From Dehalococcoidia bacterium (lineage in GTDB: Bacteria; Chloroflexota; Dehalococcoidia; JACPQF01): a DNA stretch of 5,252 bases. The notes below the pieces were generated by a model. That model was not told the origin of the DNA, did not search any database, and saw nothing but the letters and a program-made list of their open reading frames with translations. The stretch covers positions 1 to 5,252 of the forward strand of contig JAUSEJ010000497.1 in assembly GCA_030650265.1 (NCBI GenBank). Reading direction: 5' to 3'. This document shows, piece by piece, positions 1-5,252 of the stretch; position 1 is the stretch's first letter, and each line of letters begins with the position of its first letter. A program made the translations under genes and the position numbers.

Positions 1-483
1 CTCCGGCACCACAAGCTCCGCGGCGATCAGGTCAACCATCTCCCAGGTGTCCTTTCCCTTCAGGGCGTCGGCATCCCTTAGCTCGGCTTCTCCATCGTGG
101 ATGTAGAGGTAGACCGGCCGATCGGCCGCGCCCTGTACAACCAATGCATCGAAGCCCGCGAATTTCAGATAGGCGCCGAGAAAGCCATTCGCCTGGGAGG
201 AAAGGGAGCCATTGGTCATGGGCCCTTTGGAGACGACGGAGAAGGTTCCCGTTCCCCCCATGTTGGTTCCCCCTAAAGGTCCGGAGGCAAAGATGAGACG
301 GTTCTCCGGATCGTAGGGACCCACGCCGGGCGGCACCTCGTCGTAGAGAATCTTGGCTGCCAACCCCGTGCCGCCAACCCATTTTCGCAACTCCTCCGGC
401 CCTGGCACATTCTCACTGCTAAACTTGCCACTGGTAAGGTCGGCACGCAGAATCTTTCCGGCATAACCCGGGTGACTAGCCAT
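1..483 (-). CDS. Aldehyde:ferredoxin oxidoreductase family protein, N-terminal part (continues past window edge)
   Basis: The frame is open from ATG at 483 to base 1, giving 161 residues and no stop; family members are about 600-700 residues, so this is roughly the first quarter. The translation matches the AOR N-terminal domain, which holds the tungsten-bis-pterin cofactor. Landmarks are GYAGKILRADLTSGK (6-20), WVGGTGLAAKIL (35-46), DPENRLIFASGPLGGT (58-73), TFSVVSKGPMT (80-90) and GAYLKFAGFDALVVQG (103-118). Known members are cytoplasmic and oxidise aldehydes to acids with ferredoxin, or act as the catalytic subunit of related enzymes such as BamB of class II benzoyl-CoA reductase. The 4Fe-4S cysteines lie further on and are not visible. 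AAGGAGG at 501-495 precedes the start with an 11-base gap, slightly long. The stop of the upstream flavoprotein is 31 bases away, so co-transcription is likely. Compared with Pyrococcus AOR as I remember it, the pterin-contacting Gly-Arg-Tyr segment reads Gly-Thr-Phe and the Asn-Ser-Gly segment reads Gln-Ala-Asn, which suggests a divergent subfamily. Family is confident; substrate is unknown. Confidence 0.93.
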   Translation of the reverse strand, partial: MASHPGYAGKILRADLTSGKFSSENVPGPEELRKWVGGTGLAAKILYDEVPPGVGPYDPENRLIFASGPLGGTNMGGTGTFSVVSKGPMTNGSLSSQANGFLGAYLKFAGFDALVVQGAADRPVYLYIHDGEAELRDADALKGKDTWEMVDLIAAELVVPE

Positions 484-514
484 AGTTAGGGATTCCTCCT
501 TGAGCCAATATTGG

Positions 515-1969
515 TCAACTCTCCCATGACTTCTCGACGGCAGCGACTTTGCCGGCGGTGCGACCCGTAGCGAAGCAGTGCATCAGCATATAGCCACTGC
601 TGGGGTAGCGCCGTCCGACGTGCCCGCCCGTGGTCTCACCAACGGCATACAGCCTGGGGATGACGTTTCCGAATACATCCACAACTTGTGTCCTAGTGTT
701 TATCTTGATGCCGCCGACGGTCTGCATGAAAGTCGGCTTGTATCTCATGGCATAGAAAGGTGGCTCCTTGACCGGAACAAGGTGCAACTTCCGGCCAAAT
801 TGGGGGTCTATGCCCTTCTCGGCGTTCCGGTTGAAGGTGGCAAGTGTTTCTCGCAGGACATCCGGGATCAGACCTAACTTGGAAGCCAACTCATCGATCG
901 TCGGGGCAGTTAGAATCATGCCCCCCTCGATCTCTCTGACCAGGCCAGCGCTTCCCCGTGGCTGAAGGAGAATCTCCCCGTAGGTCCGCTTCACTTCCTC
1001 GTCGAAGATACAGAAGCAGGTCTGATCTTCCAATTCCAGAGCAATCTTCGGGCCCAGCAGTGCGTAGTGCAAGTACTCGTCGACAAACCGGACACCCTGC
1101 TTATCCACGAGAATGCAAGGCGCCAGGCGAATAACGGTTATCTCCGGCACCCGGACCGCCCGCTCGTCGCCGCTGGAAGAGGCCCGTCCCGAAACTACCC
1201 CTTCCAACAGAGGCTCGAGTACCCCCATGTTTACCAGATCTGCACCCAGGGCCTGAGCCGCCTTGATGCCATCGCCCGTGGTCCCGGAAGCACCCATATT
1301 CAGAATCCCTTTGTAGGCGGCAAGGAAGTTTCTCACCATATCCTGATTTCGCCCGAACCCACCACTAGCAAGGATGACCGCTTTTCTCGCCTTGATGGCT
1401 CCCTTATCGGTCTGGACGCCAATCACATCTCCGATATCGGGGTTGGTGATAAGCTGCAACAGCGGCGTTCTAAATAGTACCTCGATGCCCCTGTCGTCCA
1501 CGGCCTTTATCAGCGGATTCATCAGCCCCCAGCCCTTGCCGTGATCCGCGGGCGAATACTTCCTGGGCCTGAGAGGGAACCTGGCCGCATACTCGGGTAA
1601 ATCCTCAAAGGAGTGAACAGTCGGGTCAGCAAAGCGCACGCCCAGATCGACGAGCCAATCGATGTTCTCACCGGACATGCAGCAGTCTAGTTTGACGATC
1701 TCCTCGTCAACCAATCCACCCGATACGGCCATGACAAATTCGCACATTGCCTCGCCGCTATCCTGGATATTCATTGCTCTTTGAATAGCTGTATTGGCGC
1801 CATAGACCGCGCCCCCCGAAAGGACTGTGTTCCCACCCGGTCCGGCCATCTTCTCCATAATGAGTACACTGGCTCCCGCGTCATGGGCCTCGATTGCCGC
1901 GGCAGCGCCGGCGGCGCCATATCCCACCACTATTACATCCGCTTCTTTGTCCCACTTCTCTGGAAACAA
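515..1969 (-). CDS. FAD-dependent oxidoreductase, FAD_binding_2 / fumarate reductase-3-ketosteroid dehydrogenase superfamily (paralogue B)
   Basis: A 484-residue flavoprotein. The N-terminus carries the Rossmann motif GYGAAG (16-21), the ribose-binding Glu39 and GGNT (45-48), all for FAD. A second FAD segment, ASGGFG, lies near 201-206, and the C-terminal FAD segment LYAVGETTGG near 440-449. No signal peptide, Tat motif, membrane segment, haem motif or FMN-binding domain is visible, so it is probably a cytosolic, FAD-only enzyme. Fumarate-site residues are absent: the usual His-His-Thr reads Met-Gln-Thr (415-417), the Arg-Asp proton-donor element reads His-Tyr (301-302) after VRFVDE, and the usual Asn-Arg-Leu-Gly-Gly loop reads RYPSSG. 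Tyr455 and Gly459 have the Tyr-x3-Gly spacing of the 3-ketosteroid dehydrogenase active site. The start is TTG: the only in-frame ATG upstream (1990) is followed by TGA at 1984-1982, and GAAGGA at 1983-1978 sits eight bases before TTG. It closely matches the neighbouring paralogue, with one two-residue gap near residue 112-150. Family is clear; substrate and reaction direction are not. Confidence 0.93.
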   Translation of the reverse strand: MFPEKWDKEADVIVVGYGAAGAAAAIEAHDAGASVLIMEKMAGPGGNTVLSGGAVYGANTAIQRAMNIQDSGEAMCEFVMAVSGGLVDEEIVKLDCCMSGENIDWLVDLGVRFADPTVHSFEDLPEYAARFPLRPRKYSPADHGKGWGLMNPLIKAVDDRGIEVLFRTPLLQLITNPDIGDVIGVQTDKGAIKARKAVILASGGFGRNQDMVRNFLAAYKGILNMGASGTTGDGIKAAQALGADLVNMGVLEPLLEGVVSGRASSSGDERAVRVPEITVIRLAPCILVDKQGVRFVDEYLHYALLGPKIALELEDQTCFCIFDEEVKRTYGEILLQPRGSAGLVREIEGGMILTAPTIDELASKLGLIPDVLRETLATFNRNAEKGIDPQFGRKLHLVPVKEPPFYAMRYKPTFMQTVGGIKINTRTQVVDVFGNVIPRLYAVGETTGGHVGRRYPSSGYMLMHCFATGRTAGKVAAVEKSWES

Positions 1970-1977
1970 GTCTCTCG

Positions 1978-1983
1978 TCCTTC
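1978..1983 (-). promoter_or_regulatory. Ribosome binding site fixing a TTG start
   Basis: GAAGGA on the minus strand lies eight bases before the TTG codon at 1969-1967. An in-frame TGA at 1984-1982 overlaps this site and excludes every start further upstream. The next in-frame GTG codons downstream would begin inside the FAD Rossmann strand. TTG is therefore the best start, and the same eight-base spacing is seen at the paralogous gene. Confidence 0.7.
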
Positions 1984-2007
1984 AATCCATCGATACCAGT
2001 ATATTAG

Positions 2008-2027
2008 CCACGGACTTCAGTCCGGGG
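2008..2027. repeat. Short REP-like hairpin between the two flavoprotein genes
   Basis: The bases form a stem-loop: CGGAC (2011-2015) pairs with GTCCG (2020-2024) around a TTCA loop, and after one A/G mismatch two more C-G pairs (2008-2009 with 2026-2027) extend the stem. On the plus strand TTAGCC leads into the stem, and a Gly/Tyr-type 'TAGC + hairpin with TTCA loop' layout resembles REP palindromes mobilised by RAYT/IS200-like tyrosine transposases; that identity is inference from a single copy. No T-run follows on either strand, so it is not a standard Rho-independent terminator, although it could stabilise or attenuate the polycistronic message between the two genes. Confidence 0.45.
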
Positions 2028-2040
2028 AATCAGTTCCACG

Positions 2041-3501
2041 TCAATTGTCCCAGGGCCTCTCGCCGGCGGCTACCTTGCCGGCCGTACGACCGGTGGCGAA
2101 ACAATACATTAGCATCCAGCCGCTGCTGGGATAGATCTGTCCGACGTGTCCGCCGGTAGTCTCGCCAGTGGCGTACAACCTGGATATGACGTTTCCGAAA
2201 ACATCAACTACCTGAGTCCTGGTGTTTATCTTGATACCGCCGACGGTCTGCATGAAGGTCGGCTTGTATCGCATAGCATAGAAAGGCGGCTCCTTGACCG
2301 GCACAAGATGCATCTTCCTGCCGAATTGGGGGTCCATTCCCTTTTCGGCGTTCCGGTTGAAGGTGGCCAGGGTTTCTCGCAGGGCCTCTGGATCGATCCC
2401 CAGTTTGCTGGCGAGTTCCTCAATCGTCGGAGCGGTGATTAACATTCCCCCTTCGATCTCTCTGACCAGACCTTCACTCGCTGCCGGCAGGAGGAGATCA
2501 GCGCCGTAAGTCCGTTTCACATCCTGGTCAAAGATGCAGAAGCAGGTCTGGTCCTCCAACTCTGTGGCCATCTTAGGACCCAAAACGGCATAATGCATGA
2601 ACTCATCGCCGAACCGCTTACCATTCTTGTCCACTATAATGCAGGATGCCATTTTGTGAACTGTTATCATCGGCACCCGAACCACCCTCTCGTCGCCACT
2701 GGCAGAGACCCGGCCTGACACCACTCCTTGCAGTAGTGGCTGGAGCACACCCATGTTTGCCAGACCAGCGCCAAGGGCCTGAGCGGCCTTGATGCCATCG
2801 CCGGTAGTCCCCGAGGCGCCCATGTTTAGGACCCCTTTGTAGGCAGCAAGATAGTTCCTCACCATCTCCGGATTGCGGCCAAATCCACCGGTCGCCAGGA
2901 CCACAGCCTTTCTCGCCTTGATATTTCCTTTATCAGTCTTGACGCCGATCACTTCCCGGGTATGAGGATTCGAAATGAGCCGCAGCATTGGGGTTTTCAA
3001 CATTACCTCGATGCCCCGGGCCTCCACGGCATTTCGGAGCGGCCTCATTAGCCCCGAGGTTTCTCTGCCCTGCTTCCCTGGCCTGTGATGTCTGGCTCTC
3101 GGAGGAAACCTAGCGGCATAGTCCGGCATGTCTTCGTAGGAAAGAATATCCGGCTTGGTGTCAAACACCACACCCAGATTGACAAGCCAATCGATGTTTG
3201 CGCCGGATTGCTCGCAGCATTGCCTAACGAGGGCCTCATCCACCATCCCGCCGGACACGCCGATGACGTAGTCGATCATCTCTTCTACGCTGTCTTGAAT
3301 CCCGTGTGCCCTTTGAACAGAGGTGTTGCTGCCGTAAACGGCGCCCCGCGTGAGGGCAGTATTGCCACCCGGTCCGGCCATCTTCTCCAGAATAAGCACG
3401 CTCGCTCCCGCATCGTGAGCCTCGATGGCGGCGGCAGCGCCAGCGGCACCATATCCTACCACTATCACGTCCGCTTCTTTGTCCCATTTCTCGGGTATCA
3501 T
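2041..3501 (-). CDS. FAD-dependent oxidoreductase, FAD_binding_2 / fumarate reductase-3-ketosteroid dehydrogenase superfamily (paralogue A)
   Basis: A 486-residue flavoprotein, first of the tandem pair. FAD-binding elements are GYGAAG (16-21), Glu39, GGNT (45-48), ATGGFG (203-208) and LYATGETTGGHVG (442-454). The middle part (about 225-375) is the substrate-capping region, with GKRFGDE (294-300), His303-Tyr304 and a Cys-Phe-Cys (320-322) kept in both copies. As in its paralogue, the fumarate carboxylate clamp and proton donor are missing (Met-Gln-Thr at 417-419, Tyr457 where the clamp Arg would be). Tyr457/Gly461 match the spacing of the catalytic Tyr-x3-Gly of 3-ketosteroid dehydrogenase. 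It lacks a signal peptide, haem or FMN domain, so it is probably cytosolic and needs a separate electron partner. The reading frame extends to a GTG at 3543, but ATG at 3501 is chosen because GGAGG (3514-3510) precedes it by eight bases and the protein then begins MIPEKWDKEAD, aligning with MFPEKWDKEAD of the copy. It lies 124 bases after livF and 71 before the paralogue. Enone reductase, dehydrogenase or another alpha,beta-desaturating activity are all possible. Confidence 0.93.
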   Translation of the reverse strand: MIPEKWDKEADVIVVGYGAAGAAAAIEAHDAGASVLILEKMAGPGGNTALTRGAVYGSNTSVQRAHGIQDSVEEMIDYVIGVSGGMVDEALVRQCCEQSGANIDWLVNLGVVFDTKPDILSYEDMPDYAARFPPRARHHRPGKQGRETSGLMRPLRNAVEARGIEVMLKTPMLRLISNPHTREVIGVKTDKGNIKARKAVVLATGGFGRNPEMVRNYLAAYKGVLNMGASGTTGDGIKAAQALGAGLANMGVLQPLLQGVVSGRVSASGDERVVRVPMITVHKMASCIIVDKNGKRFGDEFMHYAVLGPKMATELEDQTCFCIFDQDVKRTYGADLLLPAASEGLVREIEGGMLITAPTIEELASKLGIDPEALRETLATFNRNAEKGMDPQFGRKMHLVPVKEPPFYAMRYKPTFMQTVGGIKINTRTQVVDVFGNVISRLYATGETTGGHVGQIYPSSGWMLMYCFATGRTAGKVAAGERPWDN

Positions 3502-3509
3502 ATTTTTCG

Positions 3510-3514
3510 CCTCC
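3510..3514 (-). promoter_or_regulatory. Strong ribosome binding site that sets the start at 3501
   Basis: GGAGG on the minus strand, eight bases before ATG 3501-3499. It lies inside the frame that would be translated from the alternative GTG at 3543 or ATG at 3528, neither of which has a comparably good Shine-Dalgarno site. It therefore favours the shorter 486-residue protein, which also matches the N-terminus of the paralogue. Confidence 0.75.
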
Positions 3515-3625
3515 AATGAGCATTCCATAGCGTCATGCCCCACTAGTTCAACAGCGCCGCGCAGTGTCTGAGGCAGCCATCATTGTCCGCCCGCGTCGTG
3601 TAGGAGCGATCTGACGCCAGAAATA

Positions 3626-4333
3626 CTAGTGCCCGAGATAGACTTCCTGGATCAGCGGGTTATCCCGCAGATCGCTGGCCGACCCCTCCAACACAACTCG
3701 CCCGGTCTCCAGCACGTAGCCCCGGTGGCAGAGCGCCAGCGCTTGCTGTACCATCTGCTCGACCAGCAAGACTGTGGTCCCGCCCGCATTAAGTTCGCGG
3801 ACCACGCCGAAGATCTTCTCCACGAGTATGGGCGCCAGCCCCAGGGACGGCTCGTCGAGCATGAGCAACTTGGGCCGCGACATCAGACACTGGGCGATGG
3901 ACAGCATCTGCTGTTCACCACCGCTAAGGCTAACAGCGACATTACCGCGTTTTGTCTTGAGGATCGGGAATATAGTGTACATCCGTTCCATATCCTCGCC
4001 GATTTCCTTCTTATTCCGCCGGCTGTAGGCGCCGAGAAGCAAGTTGTCGTAAACGGACTGTCGTTGAAAGATGCGATGCCCTTCTTCGGCCTGGGCGATG
4101 CCTGCGCCAACAATGGAATGGGCAGATTGGCCCTGAATGTCCTTACCGGCAAAGCGGATGGTCCCTCTGGTTGGCTTCAGGAGGCCGGAGATGGTCTTGA
4201 GTATGGTACTCTTCCCGGCGCCGTTGGAGCCGACGATCACCACCATCTCCCCTTCCTCAACTCGAAATGAAACGCCACAAACCGCTTCTACGCTGCCGTA
4301 TTTGACTTGCAGATCGTTTACTTCCAGTAGCAT
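3626..4333 (-). CDS. livF: LivF-type ATP-binding protein of a branched-chain amino acid (HAAT) family ABC importer
   Basis: A 235-residue ATPase, the normal length for LivF. It powers import of an amino acid or related organic acid as a heterodimer with LivG on the cytoplasmic face of the membrane. Visible motifs are Walker A GSNGAGKST (35-43), the signature LSGGEQQ (136-142), Walker B LLMLDEP (156-162) with catalytic Glu161, D-loop SLGLAP (163-168), and VEQ (191-193), where LivF proteins typically have Gln in place of the switch His. The ending, a YLGH tail after IQEV, is typical of the family. One variation: the usual Pro-Glu-Gly-Arg before the Ile-Phe of the Q-loop region reads Glu-Glu-Gly-His (83-86). 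The ATG follows the livG stop by one base, with AAGGTG (4343-4338) inside the end of livG, so the two are translationally coupled. No substrate-binding protein is in the window, so the cargo is unknown; aromatic or short carboxylic acids, amides and urea are alternatives to leucine, isoleucine and valine. Confidence 0.95.
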   Translation of the reverse strand: MLLEVNDLQVKYGSVEAVCGVSFRVEEGEMVVIVGSNGAGKSTILKTISGLLKPTRGTIRFAGKDIQGQSAHSIVGAGIAQAEEGHRIFQRQSVYDNLLLGAYSRRNKKEIGEDMERMYTIFPILKTKRGNVAVSLSGGEQQMLSIAQCLMSRPKLLMLDEPSLGLAPILVEKIFGVVRELNAGGTTVLLVEQMVQQALALCHRGYVLETGRVVLEGSASDLRDNPLIQEVYLGH

Positions 4334-4334
4334 G

Positions 4335-5252
4335 TTACACCTTATCCCCGAGATAGGCTCGAATCACCTCAGGCGAGGACCTGACCTCGTCTGGCGTCCC
4401 CTCCGCGATCTTTGCCCCATAGTCAAGCACCGTGATCCGGTCCGATATCTTCATGACGAGGTTGACGTGGTGTTCCACTAGGAGCACGGTGCAGCCGAGA
4501 CCCCGCACCTTGGTGATGATATCGTCCAGGCGCGCGATCTCCTCATGTGAGAGGCCCGCCGCCGGCTCGTCGAGCAGAAGCAGATATGGCTCCGAAGCCA
4601 TGGCTCTGGCCATTTCCAGAAACCGCTGCTGGCCGTGGGGAAGGTTCTTGGCCAGTTCATTCTGCCGGTGGGCCAGTCCCACGAACTGAAGCCATTCGAG
4701 GGCCTTGCTTCGCACTGCCTTCTCCTCCGCTGAGGCGGGAGGTACCCGAAAGATGGTACGAACGAGGCCGGACCGGCCATGCATGAAGAGGCCGAGCATC
4801 ACGTTCTCCAGCACCGTAGAGCCTCCCAGCACCTTGGGCGTCTGGAAGGTGCGGGCGATGCCCAGACGCGCCGTCCGATGCGGCGATGTCTCTACAATTC
4901 GCTGTCCCCCAAACTCGATAGAGCCACCGTCGACGGTGTAGAAACCGGAGACGAGATTCAACATGGTTGTCTTGCCGGAGCCATTGGGACCGATCAAGGC
5001 GTGGATGGAGCCGGCATCCACCTTCATGTCCACATCGTCAATGGCTCGCACTCCGCCGAAGCTCTTGTGAATTCCTTTCACTTCGAGCAGAGGTCCCTTG
5101 TGCTGGGAGAAATGGCGATGACTGTAGGCTGGTGGCTCTGCTCGCTCGACTACCGCAACTGCGAGCTTCTCACGCTCGCCAGGGCTAGTGGTACCACGCA
5201 CCCTGTCCATGAGCCGGTGTATAGCTCCCATGATGCCTTCCGGGATAAAGAT
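4335..5252 (-). CDS. livG: LivM-LivG fusion: permease C-terminal tail joined to LivG-type ABC ATPase (5' end outside window)
   Basis: The frame is open from base 5252 to the TAA at 4337-4335. The first visible residues, IFIPEGIMGAIHRL, are not ATPase sequence; they match the conserved end of LivM permeases (hydrophobic, then Phe-x-Pro-x-Gly). A linker of about 30 residues follows, then a complete LivG ATPase starting near LLEVKGIHKSFGG. Counting from the in-frame ATG at 5231 (298 residues), motifs are Walker A GPNGSGKTT (81-89), Q-loop Gln130 in RTFQTPK, signature LPHGQQ (196-201) in place of LSGGQ, Walker B LLLLDEP (216-222) with Glu221, and switch His253 in VEHH. The ending DEVRSSPEVIRAYLG is typical of LivG. 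LivG alone is about 255 residues, so about 45 extra residues precede the ATPase even from the internal ATG. AAGG stands four bases before that ATG, so a separate livG start at 5231 cannot be excluded, but the permease-like residues in the same frame argue for a fusion. Role: membrane pore plus energising subunit of the importer whose second ATPase is livF. Confidence 0.88.
   Translation of the reverse strand: MFIPEGIMGAIHRLMDRVRGTTSPGEREKLAVAVVERAEPPAYSHRHFSQHKGPLLEVKGIHKSFGGVRAIDDVDMKVDAGSIHALIGPNGSGKTTMLNLVSGFYTVDGGSIEFGGQRIVETSPHRTARLGIARTFQTPKVLGGSTVLENVMLGLFMHGRSGLVRTIFRVPPASAEEKAVRSKALEWLQFVGLAHRQNELAKNLPHGQQRFLEMARAMASEPYLLLLDEPAAGLSHEEIARLDDIITKVRGLGCTVLLVEHHVNLVMKISDRITVLDYGAKIAEGTPDEVRSSPEVIRAYLGDKV

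Noticed and set aside
32..382. 116-codon minus-strand frame at the left edge
   Set aside because: It overlaps the AOR gene in another frame, is Arg/Gly-rich without any domain, and the AOR frame is clearly the coding one.
578..877. Plus-strand frame with a similar counterpart at 2146-2442
   Set aside because: The two resemble each other only because they lie antisense to the most conserved C-terminal block of the paralogous flavoprotein genes; the differences follow silent changes in the sense frame.
3502..3543. N-terminal extension of flavoprotein A from GTG 3543 (500 residues)
   Set aside because: The extra 14 residues have no counterpart in the paralogue, and the strong GGAGG lies inside this segment at the right distance from ATG 3501.
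3524..3551. Promoter-like pair TTGAAC / TATGGA (16-base spacing, minus strand) in the livF-flavoprotein gap
   Set aside because: The -10 matches only three of six consensus bases and the -35 four; in a 124-base gap such pairs arise easily by chance. Only transcript mapping would justify it.
3610..3621. Small inverted repeat TCTG-ACGC-CAGA just after the livF stop
   Set aside because: A four-base-pair stem without a following T-run is too weak to call a terminator.
3629..4270. 213-codon open frame on the plus strand opposite livF
   Set aside because: It is fully antisense to a gene with all ABC ATPase motifs, its translation shows no recognisable domain, and long antisense frames are common in GC-rich coding DNA.
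1..5252. CRISPR arrays, tRNA or rRNA genes, insertion sequences, riboswitches
   Set aside because: No regularly spaced direct repeats, no cloverleaf or rRNA-like segments and no transposase frame were seen; nearly all bases lie in the five protein genes.

Overview
The window holds five co-oriented protein genes, all on the minus strand, so transcription runs from high to low coordinates. Base composition is moderately GC-rich and Shine-Dalgarno sites are clear. A tungsten-type aldehyde:ferredoxin oxidoreductase points to an anaerobic or facultatively anaerobic bacterium. Chloroflexota (Dehalococcoidia-like) or Desulfobacterota-like lineages would fit, but this is inference from gene content and the sequence alone does not settle it.

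Layout in transcription order. (1) 5252-4335: the C-terminal tail of a LivM-type permease runs in the same open frame into a complete LivG-type ATPase, so the gene looks like a LivM-LivG fusion cut by the window edge. (2) 4333-3626: LivF, the second ATPase of the branched-chain amino acid (HAAT) ABC importer family, starting one base after the livG stop. (3) 3501-2041 and (4) 1969-515: two tandem paralogous FAD-dependent oxidoreductases of the FAD_binding_2 (fumarate reductase / 3-ketosteroid dehydrogenase) superfamily, of 486 and 484 residues. (5) 483-1: the first 161 residues of an aldehyde:ferredoxin oxidoreductase (AOR) family protein that continues beyond the window. Gaps between genes are 1, 124, 71 and 31 bases. 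The 71-base gap carries a short hairpin that resembles a REP-type palindrome.

How the genes may work together (inference): an importer of the Liv/HAAT type, which carries amino acids but also aromatic acids, short organic acids, amides and urea in different lineages, is followed by three soluble redox enzymes. The two flavoproteins lack the residues that bind and protonate fumarate, and they carry a Tyr-x3-Gly pair placed like the one in 3-ketosteroid dehydrogenases. They are therefore more likely to act on an enone- or acyl-type substrate than to be respiratory fumarate reductases. Together with the AOR-type enzyme, this looks like an uptake-plus-redox module for an organic acid, aldehyde or cyclic compound. 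The substrate cannot be read from the sequence, and no wholly new system is evident.
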